From: Epiperipatus broadwayi
Taxonomy: Eukaryota; Onychophora; Udeonychophora; Euonychophora; Peripatidae
DNA: 64,000 bases
Direction of reading: 5' to 3'
Assembly: GCA_028023455.1 (NCBI GenBank)
Contig: JAQFVV010012498.1
Coordinates: 1,614,001 to 1,678,000, forward strand
How positions within the stretch are numbered: position 1 is the stretch's first letter; each line of letters begins with the position of its first letter. The translations under genes and the position numbers were made by a program. Positions 11,820-25,866 of the stretch are shown in pieces. A model generated the notes under the pieces. It was not told the DNA's origin, did not search any database, and was given only the letters and a program-made list of their open reading frames with translations.

Positions 11820-14800
11820 ATGAGAGCGATTACTAACACTATATTAATTTTATCAATATTGTTTTTAAGTTTGTAAAAAAAATAACTTTCATTTAAATTT
11901 ATTAATATATATATTTTTAAAAAAAAAATCCAACATGGAGTATGCAACTGTTAATTGTCCAAAAATAACTAAAAGGGTGGAACTGTTATATTATCTAATT
12001 GTGGGAAAGGATGTTTAATTATACTATACAGAAAGTAAAAAGGTAAATTCAATTAAGAAGTTATACTTTTGCCATTAACATTGTATCAAATCTATCTCTA
12101 ATGGATTTGAATATATTTTGGACAAATTATCTAACAGTTGCATCTCTAAAACAATAGGTGAAGGAAATGAAAGCTAAAAAAGGATCACTAAAAGCATTCC
12201 TCACATACCTGAGGGCTGTATATAATGGGCCAATTTTTGGCTATCAAGGAGAGAACTAAATTTTAGAAAAGCTGTTGTAAAAGTACTCCACGCTCTATTT
12301 TTTTTTCAAAAAAATGTTGGACGAGTAGAAAGCTAATCACCCTTCTTGCCTTTTCTGGTCAATCTCACCTTGGAGAATCATCTCATCGATGCCCCAAAAT
12401 ATGATCTAAGAATGAAGGAATGCCTAATGGACACTTGCCATAAAATGATTTCAATCTTGTTAATATTCCATGCTGGAGCTGAACTGTTAAAATGGATTCT
12501 GTAAGATAGCAGGGTAATTAACCTAAAAAAAACTCACCTATGAACTTTACCTATTACTCCTAAATTAACCTTCACCTCAACTCTCCAGATTTCATTTTAA
12601 ATTGTTAAATTAAATGTTTTCTTTATCACTATTAATGTAAATTTGCTTTCATACTATTCATTTTCTTTTATATGTAAAGTGTGCTCTTATTTCTTTAATC
12701 TTGGTGTGGTTCCTTTCTTAATTTTAAACTGTTATATTTTATTATTTTTAAGTTGCCAATCTAGACATTCTTGCAAGCTTAATATATAAAGTTATTTTGC
12801 CATATCTACTTAAACCTCCCTGAGTCAAGGTTAATAATATCCCTTCCTTTTGAATTAGATTTACATATTTTTTTAATTAAGATGCTCACCAGATTGTTTC
12901 CTAAGTTAATCCAAATTATATGATTTTCTTAAAAATGTTTTTTTTTTAAAAGAAGTATATATATCCTCTATGTACAATTTTTAAATTAGCAAAACAAATT
13001 AATGCTATCAAATAGATTTTTTATGTCATGTATTTAATTCTGAAAAGGTGATTTTTTTCTCTCATTATTGTTTTATATCACATATATTATAAAGCTATAC
13101 TCTTGAGATTTCAAAGAGTTGATTATTTGCAAAGTTACAAAATTCATGAGGGTGGGATTTCCATCTGTTGAATAACAAAGAAGGGAAAGGGGGTAATTTT
13201 TAAAACATTTAGCACAAATTAAATCATTCCTATATATATTACATAGCATAGTGTTCACTGCCTAAATTATAGCATTCGAGTGAAGTTCATATGTTGTAAA
13301 ATAAAGATTTCCATTTAATGTCATTAAAGACAATTTATTAAGTTGCATTGCTGATATAGGGATTTGTTCATTAAATATTATATGCTTCTAGTTTGAAGGG
13401 TCCTGATAAATTCAGACCCATAGATTTTCTTCATGCCCTGTTTTGCGGTTAGTTGACATTCTGGGGACCATTTTCATATAACAGGCCTCTCACATCAGAC
13501 ACCTAGAGAACCCTGGTGACCACTTCAAGCCTAATTAAACTTCTCTAAGCAGTACCCAAGAAAAGGGACTCTTAGCCACTTTGTTTAGCCCTGCTGCTTT
13601 TCCCATTAGTATTAATTTAGTTAGTTACTGACCTCACTTCGATGCTGTAATCATAAACCTGCACTTTGCTTATGTATATATATGTCTTTCCAATAATCAT
13701 GGTTATTTTAATTAATAATATTGTTTTTTTTTTATTTTGTAAAATCCTACCATCGTAATTCATCCTATTTATTTAAGAGTATACTTATTTCTTTTTATTA
13801 GAAAACAAAGCATTCTTTCTTGTTAAAAGTTGAATTCAAAGAGTGGTTAAAATTATTATGTTCGCTAATAAAAGACATTTGATTTAAATATGTTATTTTA
13901 CTAAATTCACACAAATGTTGTATTCCATAATTTAACCATTTTTAAAATATATTTTTGATTTTCATGACCAAAATGGTGTGAAAATAGGTTGTATAATATG
14001 TATCATGATTCCTAGAATGTTTCATAAGTTTGTATGCTCATTATCACCTTTCAGAGCCATCACTAAAGCATTAATTCAAAATAAGTATGTATTGTGATCA
14101 AATGATTTGCACTTCAACCTAACCCACCAAATGTATTTGTTAATATATAATGTGTAATTTATTAATAAGAGCATTCAACTAAATTAAGTAATTTACTGTT
14201 CATTGAATGTTTTATTAAATATTTTATTAGCCAATTCATTTATATAGTTCAAATTATTTTCTCTCCATTTCCACACATTCCAACATAGATGTGCATTCTG
14301 ATTAAATGTCTAATTGTTTCTTTCACTCTTCTAGCAGGCCAGACTTAAGAATTTAATTCTCATGTACCATCACTAATATGTTATTCATTAGGTATCCAAT
14401 CTGGGGCTTGGGGAATGAATTCGAATCTAGGTGGGTCCCTGATCTAAAGCTCAGGCTTGACTGGGTTTGAAGTATATTTCATTGAGTTCCAGCTCATGTT
14501 AGATGGATCAACATATTTTGACCGATACACTATACATATATAATTATGTACATATACTAAATATGATAAATACATTAAAAATTTAAAATAGTTAAAAATA
14601 TTAAATTGAAAAAAAAAACTGCCCCCTTATGACCATTATTTAAAACAAATGAAAATTCTAAGAATAATTAACTGCAAAATGTGAAATTATTGAATATTTT
14701 TCATATTTCCCAACCTTGGGTAATATAAATTATAGTATCAATTTTCAAGCAATTCCATTGAATTTAAATATATTAAACTTCAATTTTAAAATTTTATTCT

Positions 14801-16290
14801 AACTTGAAAAAGAGTAAAAGTTAACAAACAAACAAATACATTTTCCAAAATCAATAAAAGCATCTAAAAATGCTTTCCATAAACTTCATAGGATTAAGAT
14901 AGCTTTTTTCAGGTCTATAAATTAATTTTATTGTGCCAAAATATCTGAAGTTACTATGAATTGTAAATGATTATGTCTGATTTACACATTTAATCAACTA
15001 ATTATTTTTTAAGTATTTTTGTCAATTATTGAAATTCAGGCTTTACATTCCTATATTATTTATGAAGCTCCACATACATTTTAGTATTCTGCTAAATAGA
15101 AAATGGGAATATTTTTTAAAAATGATTGTACTGCAGCAATCATAATAGAAACAAACAGAATTTTTTAATTTTAGGAAACTCAAAGTTGAATTTACTCATA
15201 TCCCTGTTCCAGAAACATGATAAAATTAAAAATTCAAGCAAAAACTTTTATTGGCATTCAGTGATTGAAATCTAATAAATATATATTTTCTATTAATATG
15301 TTAAGCATAGAATCTATTTTTTAAACTACAGCTATTATATATTTTAATATTTTACATAGTTGATCCTGAATATTTCTATGTATTATATATTTTTTACAAA
15401 TAAAAATCTTGACTTCATCATTTTAATTCTATACAATTATTCAGTTTAAATACAGTATTGGATAATTTTCAAAAGATGCAATAGTTATAGCCAGATTTTA
15501 GAAAATTACATTATCCATAGGGTGATAATAGTTTGCTACCTAAATAAAACTGGCTAGTAATTATATCTTTCTAATACACACACATACATATATATATTGA
15601 TTTAGACATTTTATAATTTTGTACTATATTTAGAATAAAAATTATAATTTTGACAATTTAGTATTCTTAACCTTCGTTTTTAAATAAAAAAATATTTTCA
15701 GCTAATATCTATGCACTTCTAAAATTGACTTTTTTTTTTTTAAATTTAAGTTTCTAATTATAGTTTTACATTTTCTTCTTTAGACTCGAATAATAATTTA
15801 TCAGTTATTTTTCTATTTTTACTAATTTCCATATTTATTAAAATTTTGTTCATTAGAAATAAAACTTTTGAAAAATTATTATTATTATTCAAAGCATTAA
15901 TTTTTGAAATTAATGTTAAAATAGCAAGAAATTCAACTAGAAATTAGTTTACAATCAACGGCAATAAGTTAAACACATAATGTAGTTTATTAAGATATAA
16001 ATTATTTTAGATGTATTTTTTTTTTGTTTTTGAAAACTTAATTTTTATTCTGAAAATGAAATTGTTATTGTTAAAACAGCAAACACTCAAACTATGACAT
16101 TTATAATACTAAAAGATTATGCTAAAGCTTATTCAGTAATTATAAAATATAAAACCTTGTGGAATGATAGAGGAATGGATTTTAAAGTTAAAGTTCTTGA
16201 ACTGAAGTTTAACCTCACATTTCAGTTGCTTAAACATCACATGATCTTTTCAGGAACTAATAATTCAGTTATTTATTTTCTATCTCTATC
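11820..16290. other. AT-rich intron, mostly unassigned; small more GC-rich patch at 13380-13680
   Basis: No gene found. About 12170-12480 and 13380-13680 are less AT-rich than their surroundings and could be remnants of old insertions. I could not match them to a family or find a frame. Around 14400-14460 a GAATTCGAATC-like motif resembles a tRNA-type B box but lacks a clear A box. Confidence 0.35.
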
Positions 16291-16296
16291 TCTACA

Positions 16297-16495
16297 ATAT
16301 TTACATAAATGTTCTGGACATTTATGCAGAAAAGGTAGTCTATATATTTTAAATTTATCTTTTATTCGTGCTTAGCATGCTTTTGATATATAACTCATCA
16401 TATTGAAAGCATGCTAAGCATGAATAAAAGCTAAAATTAAAATATATAAAATACCTTTTTTGTATGAATGCCAGAATATTTATGTAAATATTACA
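16297..16495. repeat. Foldback (MITE-like) hairpin
   Basis: CTTTTATTCGTGCTTAGCATGC (near 16360-16380) is mirrored by GCATGCTAAGCATGAATAAAAG (near 16408-16430) around a loop of about 20 nt. Outer parts also pair imperfectly (AATATTTACATAAATGTTCTGG versus the complement of CCAGAATATTTATGTAAATATT). The arms are roughly 90 bp. The two short ORFs over it lie in the arms and are not genes. Confidence 0.75.
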
Positions 16496-18820
16496 ATTAT
16501 CCAGAAAAGAGTAAAAAAAATTTAGTATTATTGTCTTTAGCATATAATAATATAATTACAAGAGAAACTTGAGACAATATACACACAAATAAAAATGTGC
16601 GGATAAGTGATTAAATATGATTCCAGACATTATCTTATTTGATAATAATTCTGAATTGAATAGACTAGTTCTAAATGAATATTTTGATAACATCATTACA
16701 TTTTTTTTATTATAAAAGTTAAAATTTTATGCATGTACACACACACAAATTAAAATAATACCAATAAAAATAATAAAAAGAAAGCAAATAAAATTATTAT
16801 TCATGGGTATGATGAATACTAAAAAAAATAATATAATTTTTTTATGATTTAAACATATATATTTTAAATAACTGTTTCATAGAAAATCTAACTAGCTATG
16901 TAAAATTAGTCGATAAATGAGTTAAATATCATTTTTAGATAGAGTAAAAACAGAAGAAAAAACCCACCGCCGAACGCAAAAGCAATATTTATCAGTACTC
17001 TAAAGAAAATTAAAAAAAAGATAAAATTCTATCAACAAAATAGAGTCTGTTCAAAATCCACAACATCCAAACATCCCTGTAATCACTCATGGAATGAACT
17101 GAACCATTGTCTTCAAAGCTCATAGAAAATAGAGATCATGTTATTAAAGCAGTTGATATCCTTGAACAAGAAAACACCAATAAACCAATGTTCCAAATGT
17201 ACTACATAATTCACATTCAGAGCCTTCTTGATTAAAGTTAATTTGGTTTAAAAAAAACAAACACACTGGTCAACTATTACCTTCTTCCTGTTTTCTATAT
17301 GTATGTAATCTTATTATATCCTTTTACTTACAATGTAAACATATATATGCAACATGACTCAGAAGAGTAAATGTAATTTTTTTATCAATAATAAAGTTCT
17401 TTTTGAAACTAAAAAAACAAAATTTCCACCATTTATGAATAACATTTTTTTTTACTGTTTAACTCTAAGGATATGGTTGTTGGAAAAGAATATGGTCTGA
17501 AAAAAATTATATAAAGGATGCTTTAGTTTTTATGTATGTATATTTCCCTGCCATGCATATGACATAGGTTTAAATCTGAATTTAGTATTAATTTTCAGTC
17601 TATCTGACCCGTACAATTAATTAGTTAATAATCCAATATTGGTCAATAAATTGATTTTTAGTTAGTTATTAAATAGATGTAAAACAAGGATGGAAAATCA
17701 CTTTTACCAACTGTCAAACAGTATTATATTCTCATTTACAATCCTCTGTGAAATGTTATTGGAGAGGTTTTTGAATTTTCCTACATACTGTAAATATTTG
17801 TTAATGTAATTTTTAAAGGAATTAATATAATATTAAGAGAAAAGAAATTGTTAAAAAAATCTCCACATATATCACCACCAACAAAAAAGAATCTTGAGTA
17901 AAATTGAGAAAGATGATATCTCTAAAGACCATTATAATGCACAGAGATTCTCATTACACACATCTTTATAGCACTTTTATTTTGCTTATTGTGGAAATAC
18001 ATAAAAGTTTTCTGCACTTAGATGATTTTATGAAAGTTTAAATGAAAGTAAAATTAAAGTTGTATGATATAGCTTCATTCAAGGCGAATTGATTTAACTG
18101 TAAACTTATTTAAAATTTTTTTTCTGGTAAATTATGATATATTACCAATTTAAACAAATGATTACTCTTTTAAAGTTTCAAAACTCAGATATTTATATAC
18201 TAAATAAGCTAAAATATAAAATCTTTTAGCATATTTAAAAAAAAAAATATTATTTTATTTACCCAGTTTAATTTTTTAAATTTAATTTTATTATTTTAAA
18301 ATTTATCATAATTTTTTATTTAAAAATTTATCGTTTATTACCAATTTATTAAAATAATTGATAATTTAATAATTATTGTAACAAAAAATATATAAAAAAA
18401 AAATATCTCTTTTTTATTGTGATGAGATTCAATCTGCTAAGTAATATTTTTCTGGTCTCCATTAATTTTTTGTAAGAATAATACTTGTATTAATTATTTC
18501 ATCATCATTCCATTATTTGTAAATATATATAAATGATAAAATTTTTATTTATAAAATAAGAGTTATCTGGTATTGAGATGCCAGATATTCCAAATTAATT
18601 ATTTTTTTTGTTAAAACTGTATATGATATTATATTTAAATAAAAATAAAATAGTTTTTAAATTAATATCAAAGCCCCCTTCTTTCTCATTAAAAACAAAC
18701 AAAAAAAAGGCATTGATCACAAGAAGATGGATAGTGGAAATTTTCAGTTTTCATTTTTTTTTGCTTTAAAAACATAATATTATTTAGTGACCAATATTGG
18801 ATGGTTATTTAGATTAATTT
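16496..18820. other. AT-rich intron, nothing firm
   Basis: No coding signal. A B-box-like GGTTTAAATC at about 17567-17577 may mark a degenerate SINE. 16950-17250 is slightly less AT-rich without an identifiable frame. Confidence 0.35.
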
Positions 18821-18824
18821 GGGA

Positions 18825-18930
18825 GTAGCAATCTAAAAAAATTGATTCAGATTGAATTCAAACCTCCTCATCATATCATAAGCATATATGATAACTACTA
18901 TACCACAAGACCTTTCATACAGACACACAA
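18825..18930 (-). repeat. tRNA-derived SINE-like fragment
   Basis: On the minus strand an A-box-like TGTGGTATAGTAGTTATC is followed about 30 nt later by a B-box-like GGTTTGAATTC, the spacing of a tRNA-type internal promoter. The 5' and 3' arms do not form a clean acceptor stem, so it is a SINE remnant rather than a tRNA gene. Confidence 0.5.
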
Positions 18931-21900
18931 ACATAATTTAACTTTAAATGTGGATTCTGTTTTTAAGGAAATAACATATAAAGTTTTACAGTTTATATAG
19001 AGTTCATGATTAGTATAGTTTTTGATTAATTAGAATCATTTTAACATAATTTTCTTCAACTTCTAGTACTGAAGCATCGCGAATTGTAATAAGTTTTTAT
19101 TGTTCAATTTACGTTGTAAGATAATTAATATTATTAAAATGTATGTATCAAGTTGCACGAGATTTAAATAAAATCACATTAAAACAATCTTTTAACTAAA
19201 ATACGTGAGTAATTGAAATTTACTACCATGCCCATAGATTTCACCATTAAAGCAGAAAGAACTAGATTTAAAATTAGTATCAAACAATTTTATTTGGCAG
19301 TTATTATTTAGAATGTTTTGTAACCCTGAAATAATTATAAATAGTAAAAACAAAGCTAATAAAAATATTAATATAGCTTAGCAATTTGAAAAAAGAAACA
19401 AACAAACCACTGTGCATGCTTTTTTTTTTTTTTTTTTACAAGGACAATAATTTCATTTTGAGGCTACTGAGCCCAAAAGTTTTAATATTACCAATGACAG
19501 TAGCTATAACTCAACATCCTGTAATAACAAACGATATTTATAATACAGCTATGAAATCTAATTATGATAAGTATAATTTTGCTAATATTTGAATAATTTT
19601 GTCAATTAAAATTCTTTTGAAAATATTTTTTTTTGTTTTATTTTACATATATTAAACATTACATAATGCTTTTTTTTAATTTAACATTTATGTAAAATAT
19701 GTCTAACGAAAGTAAGGTATCTAAGCAACTGGCTGTAATATAACAATTACAATAATATTATTGAATCAAAGTCATTGATAATTCACCATTGCTTATTACT
19801 TCCGTATTGATTTATTCTACCATCTTTATACAGGTATTTACAGCTGCAAAACAACTTTTTTAATAGCCATTTATTAAACATTAGACATACGGCTTTATTA
19901 TAATAATGCCATTGCTATAGTTTTTAAATAAAGAATAGAATAAATATATACTAGACTGGAAATTTTATTTGGCACATCAAAAGTCAGTAATAAATGATTA
20001 TTGTCATTGAAATGATTTTTAATATTTTGGAAATGAACGATTTTTTTTAAATCTTTAAACATTTCTATATAGTTGAATAGAGATCATTTATATTCTTTAT
20101 CTAAGAAGCTAAAATTGTTTAGCACATTTTTATATACTCAAAACGTATATATATATATATGCTTGTGCTTAAGGTATCTAAAATAAAAGGCTACATATAA
20201 AGTGAAAGGAAGACAAGAGGAAGTTTTCTAAAGCGCTGGAGATGAGAGAACCTAGACTAAATTCTAAAAGACTTTTATTCTGAAATAAAATGACAGGAAA
20301 AATTCTATTTATATTCTTTTACAGAGAAACAGTAAAAGAATAGGTATAACACAAGAGGCTACTCACTTATAGTTGATGATAGTTTTTGTGGTTTATTTTA
20401 GTTGCTTTAGCCTTAGTTAAAACACCAGGATAACTATTTATTAAATAATAGCTAGGTATTAAGTTGGCTTGCCAATGGGATAATGTTCTGAAAAAAAATA
20501 AGATTTCCTTAAATTTTCCCAAATCCTCAAGTTATGGTTTTGAATTTTAGTTATGGCATGGCAGATAGATGTGCCAAGCATCAACATTAAAGTAAAAAAA
20601 GTCATCAAACATGTTTCCAACATATACAAACTTTTTGCTTAGTGGAATGTACAAGTAAATTCTAATCATTAAAAAATATGATTTATTGCTCAGGAGATTA
20701 AAAAAGTTCATGCACTGGAAGTGTCAGAACTGGACCCATGATCTAAATCTTGAAATATACAGTCTAGCATTTTATACTGAATTAAACCATGCAAGGCATT
20801 GTATCTTTAAACATACATGCAATATGTATATGTTATACAAAATGTTTACATGTATGTATTATTTTCTGAAAACAACCATATTACAAAATAGTCAGAATAT
20901 TTGAAAAACAGCAGCAATAAAAATATAAAAGATTCAATATCATCACAATAACATTAATAATAATACAAACAAAAAAAATAAAGAATTGAAAATAATTAAT
21001 ATTAAGAATAATAAGATACTGATTCAGAAAAAAAAGCAAATACAATTGATACTAAAAAGAGAAAGAAATCTCAAGAAAAAATAGAAAAGAATTTATGTAT
21101 ATATAATAGATGCTTTGATATTTATTAATATATTGTATGTTGTACAATATATTTTACATTTGTAATAAATTTTAAATAATCAGTTTTTAATGTTAATCTG
21201 GTATTATCATTTTTATATTGACACAAATGCAAATATAAGCTAACATTTTGCATCAAAGTGTTTAAAAAAAATTATAAATAAATTTATAGATATACATTAT
21301 CAAATATATTATATATAATAAATAAAACTACACATAACATTATAAAGCACATTATGTCAACTTAATTGCCTTCATCTTTTTATATGCTTGAATTTGATGA
21401 GAGATTCACCTTACTGAGGATCATAAATTTATATGTGCAACTTAACATCTAACCATTCACTACAGCAAATAATAATGATTACAGGTTTTGAAAAAAATAA
21501 AATAAAATTTGTATTTATTGTGGAATTTTAAAGACTTTGATTATATGACAAATTGCATCTAAACTAAATTTAAAAATTGTATGTCTAATGTATTTGTAAT
21601 TGAAATAGAATTTCAAAGTCATTTAAAGCAAGATGTTTTTTATACAACAATATGTGATTATTCATGACAAAAAATATTCATAAACTATTAAAAGTATTGA
21701 TCATATAATAAAGTGTTCCAAAAATAAATGAGATAATATGCACAATGCTATCTAAACTATATTTTTGACTTGCTTTATTTTTATTTAAAGTGTTTAACAT
21801 TACAGTAAGATGATGACATAATTCCAAATAATATGACAACCATGATAAAGAATTGTTTTTTAATTTACAATATAAAAAAGGTATATTCTTTATGTCATTT

Positions 21901-22195
21901 CAAAACCATTTGCTGACACAATAAAGTGAATCAAAAATAAATAAATAAGTATATATTGTGCCAGCATAAATACATTTTTTATTGCCTAATTTTTATTTAA
22001 AATATCTTTTATCATAATTGGATGCCAATATCATTTAAAACAATTGAATTTTAAAATTTAAAAAAATGCATAACAATTATACTGTATTCATTAATAAGTA
22101 ATTTATTCAATATATTTATGCAAAGGTTACTTTGTTTAATTAATAATCTGCTTAAGTAATATTTATTTATTAATAATCACTAGTTCTTATTTCTC
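18931..22195. other. AT-rich intron; weak degenerate repeats around 21300-22060
   Basis: No gene found. Sequence at about 21340-22060 repeats similar phrases (TGACA...CATCTAAACTA; AATAAAGTGTTCCAAAAATAAAT and AATAAAGTGAATCAAAAATAAAT) at intervals near 190-230 bp, suggesting an old tandem array. A (TA)n run lies at 20146-20160. Confidence 0.35.
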
Positions 22196-22202
22196 TGCAT
22201 AG

Positions 22203-22275
22203 TTTAGTGCAGTGGAAGAATAAATGGCTTCTTGAGCCAAAAGTTTATAGATTGCAGTTTAATCTGTCATTTTTG
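22203..22275 (+). repeat. tRNA-derived SINE-like fragment
   Basis: TTTAGTGCAGTGG (A-box-like) is followed by GCAGTTTAATC (B-box-like) at tRNA spacing. The same TTTAGTGCAGTG head recurs at 31136. Degenerate. Confidence 0.4.
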
Positions 22276-22479
22276 GTAATGTCATCTGATCCTCCCAAGT
22301 TTATTAGTTCTCAATTTAAAAAAAAAAAATTATTGTTATTTTTTTTTGAAAAACAAAACATGTACATTAAAAATGTTATTAAAAATAATGAGAATACAAT
22401 AAGCTAGCAATAACTTCATGTTTATATATATAATTAATATTGACAAAAGTTTGATAAAGTTAATCTCACTTTCATTTTA

Positions 22480-22480
<1 letters not shown>

Positions 22481-22535
<55 letters not shown>

Positions 22536-22548
22536 AAAATGAAATGCT

Positions 22549-22593
<45 letters not shown>
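22481..22593. repeat. (TA)n microsatellite, interrupted
   Basis: Two TA runs (about 22481-22533 and 22552-22593) separated by TCTAAAATGAAATGCTCCA. The foldback element follows directly. The interruption (TCTAAAATGAAATGCTCC) partly mirrors the flanking TTTCATTTTAG, so the tract itself may have grown at a transposon end. Confidence 0.9.
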
Positions 22594-22596
<3 letters not shown>

Positions 22597-22913
22597 AGCA
22601 TACCAATAGCTCTAACAAGATTTCAACAATAAAGTGCCACAAGAGAAATCATTTAAAACTCTCTATCTAGAATAATCCCTATCCTCAGACCTGTTTTGAG
22701 CTTTTCAAAGTCAGTACTTATCTAATATGTAATTATTAAACAGAAAATCTGAAATTTTTAGATCTAGTACCTGAATGTTTCAATGTCTCACTGAGGTGAG
22801 CCAACAGCTCAAAACTGGACTGAGGATAAAGATTATTCTAAATAGAGATTTTAAATGCTTTCTCCTGTGGCACTTATTGATGAAAGCTTGATAGACCTAT
22901 TGGTATGCTCACT
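22594..22913. mobile_element. Foldback MITE, ~105-bp arms
   Basis: GAGCATACCAATAGCTC at 22597 is mirrored by the end at 22911 (ACCTATTGGTATGCTC). The pairing continues inward (AAAGTGCCACA / TGTGGCACTT; CCTATCCTCAG / CTGAGGATAAAG; GTTTTGAGCT / AGCTCAAAAC). Arms are about 22594-22698 and 22808-22911 and moderately diverged. No coding capacity. The left end abuts (TA)n. Confidence 0.8.
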
Positions 22914-25532
22914 ATATTACATATATGTAATACAAGCTTAAAACAAGTCACATGATATATGACTTGCTTTTTCAATTATTATATATAGGCAAAAATCTTT
23001 TCACCAGTTGCACATAAAATAACAAAGATAAAAAAGGTATTTTTTATCAAGTTTTTCAATTACCATGTAAAGAAGGTTTTAAAAGTTTTCCTGTTTTTAT
23101 TTTATCTTGTAGCTAAGAATAGCTATATGTTCATTTACTTACTAATACTGAATATAGACTATCTATTAGAATAAAAAAATCGTAAGCTTGCTTAAAACAT
23201 GAAAAATAAACTGTTTTACATGGGTTATACATTTAGACTTTAAGCCATGAATATGGCATGCATAAATACTGGTCACTATACTCTTTTTCTAAATATGCAA
23301 GTTTTATTTTATTTAGTAAATCCTTTATTATTGTAAATTATATTTTGCTTTTTTGTAATGCTGACTTTTTTATTAGCAGTAAAATCATTATGAAAGAAAC
23401 CTCACTTAAAATGTATATTCATTACTAACAATTCTTAATATGCAACTGCTTTTAATTTCTGAAACAAAATATTGAGTTTTTGTAGTGGTAACTGATTTTA
23501 TATATCAACTATCAAGCAATGTCTAATATTTGTCTCTTTCTTTGATATGGATATATTGAAAATTGGGAACAAAAGTGATTTATTATTATATAATTTCTAA
23601 AAAAATCATTATTTGAAGAGAATATGCAACAATATGTTTAAAACAGAAAACATCAGATTTGTCTTATATTATTAAAATAGAACTATAATATACAATAAAA
23701 TAATTTGAAAAAATATATAATATCTGGTATTTTTTTAAAAAAAAACAGCCTTTATTTAAAATTCAATCTTTTCTGAAACATATTATTTTTTTCTTTTATG
23801 TAGAAAAAAAAATCTTACTTATAATATAGTTACAATTATTATTTTTTTAAAACACGTCAATATGATTTCGATAACAAATACTTTTATGCGAGAGTCAAGT
23901 TTAGAAACTTAATACTTGATCAAAATTTTTATGATCCTCTCTAGTATAATCAGTGCAGTTGAAAATTCTCTACTGCAGGTGATTATTTTCTTAAGAGTTG
24001 ATACACACACACATTCGCATAAATTAAACACAAGTAAAAAAATATTTTATTTTAATATTTTTTACCAAAAATTACTTTTATTATTAACTTTATACTAGAA
24101 TGAAATATAATTTATTTTTGTTTTGTTTAAAATAAGAATTTAAAATAAAATATACATACATTCTTTATGATTACTTATATATAATAAAAAAAAATATTGA
24201 TTTATTTCGTACTCTTTTATTTTTCTCAAATGTATTTTAAAAAATGTTGAAAGCTTTTGTCAGCTGATTTAAAAACTCCCCCCTCTTCAGCTTTTTCTAG
24301 TTTTAAAAAAGTTTTCAATTGTTAATAATGTAATAAAAAAAACTTTTTCCTTTTTCTTAAAAAAATAAATAAAGCTGATCTAAGACAAATTAAAAACAAG
24401 CCATTCATATAAATTAAGTTTAATTAATTTATATGTGTTTTTATTTAAATTGAGTGTGCACATCATTTTATATACTATCACGTGTTTATATATATATATA
24501 TATTTGTCAAGTTTGTTTATTTAAGATGATATAAAAATTGTTACTTGAGTAAATTGTAATTCTTTCTAAAATAATATTTTTTGGCAATTCTGAAAATTTA
24601 AAAAACTCTTATAATTTTGTGCAAATGGTACAAGTGTAGTCAATCAGGTTAATAATATTCTATTTGTAATAATAAAGAATTAAAGCTGCATATATAAAAG
24701 ATAAGGCAATTATTAAAATTTTCAAGCCCCAAAAAATTAAATACCATAGAAATGTAGTTAGACACAAGTCATAAAGATATTTAAAAATTCTTAGTATCTT
24801 CAGAGTTATAAAAGCTTTATATTTTAGATTGTCAAATATAAACTGCATCATATATTATCATAACACATAAAGTATGCACAAAAACGACATGTATTTTTTT
24901 AAAAAAGAATGGTCTGAAAGAATATAGTATGTAGTAATATTTTAAACAGAAGCTGAATATTTAAAAGATTTTCTGACAATTAATTGAAAATAAAGAAAAC
25001 TTTTAAATAAATGAAATATAATTTCATCATGATATTAGCATAGATTTAATATTAAATTTAGATTAAAATTAAGACTTAAAAGAAGCTTGGATATTGTTTC
25101 ATATATACACATTTTATAATGTAGCATTGAAGCTGTTGTATTTTTAAAAGTTACCATTGCTGTAATAATGGGAAGACTGAATTATAAAATAGTAAGATGA
25201 TATGTTAAATCATTGATATCTTAAGTTCATCAGGAAAGAGCAATGATATAATAGTTCTTTTATAAAAAAATCCAGAAATAAAAGTCTAAAAAAATCAAAT
25301 AATATAAAAATAAGTGAGAGTTTTAACACCATTAAAATCAAACAACATCAATTTTGAAAATTTAAAATTAAATCTATATATAAATATTACATGTGTATAT
25401 AATATATGCATAACATCAAAAAGACTCAAAAACATAAATATGACTAAAACAATGTAAACAAAATTAGCATTAATCTGTCAAATTGAAAAATTGTAAATCA
25501 GTGATGAGATACAGATAGTTAAAGCAATAAAC
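22914..25532. other. AT-rich intron, nothing recognised
   Basis: Only short homopolymer and TA runs (for example 24488-24503). No coding, hairpin or SINE signature supported. Confidence 0.4.
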
Positions 25533-25866
25533 ATCACATGATCACTATTTCTTATGCTTGCTCTTAACTGTTATTAAAACAGGCAAAACTCCCTATATGT
25601 ATTGCCACTCAGTGTAATCCAGAGTAATCAACAGATGCCAGAAGGCTTGTGCATAAAATCCCCATCTAGTGCCTACTCACCCAATATCCCCAAACTAGTT
25701 TCCTCACTGATGAAAGCCACAAGCAAAAAACTAGTCTGGGGATATTGGATGAGTAGGCACTAGATGGGGATTTTATGCAATGATTACACTGGCTTGCACT
25801 AAGTGGCAATACGTATAGAGAGTTTTGCTTGTTTTAATAGTGAAAGCAAATAAGAATAATGATATA
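25533..25866. mobile_element. Foldback MITE, family M1, most complete copy
   Basis: Long imperfect palindrome. GCAAAACTCCCTATATGTATTGCCACT (from 25583) is mirrored by AGTGGCAATACGTATAGAGAGTTTTGC (to 25828). The inner arms carry ATAAAATCCCCATCTAGTGCCTACTC and its complement. Outer parts (ATCACTATTTCTTATGCTTGC... and its mirror to about 25866) also pair. Related copies lie at 37690-37880, 40140-40240 and 52423-52630. Non-coding, so a non-autonomous DNA element by structure (inference). Confidence 0.8.

Noticed and set aside
11735-11947. 70-codon minus-strand ORF rich in Tyr-Ile
   Set aside because: Most of it is a translation of the (AT)n microsatellite.
16094-16543. Two overlapping ORFs on opposite strands
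   Set aside because: They cover the arms of a foldback hairpin and have AT-driven composition with no motif.
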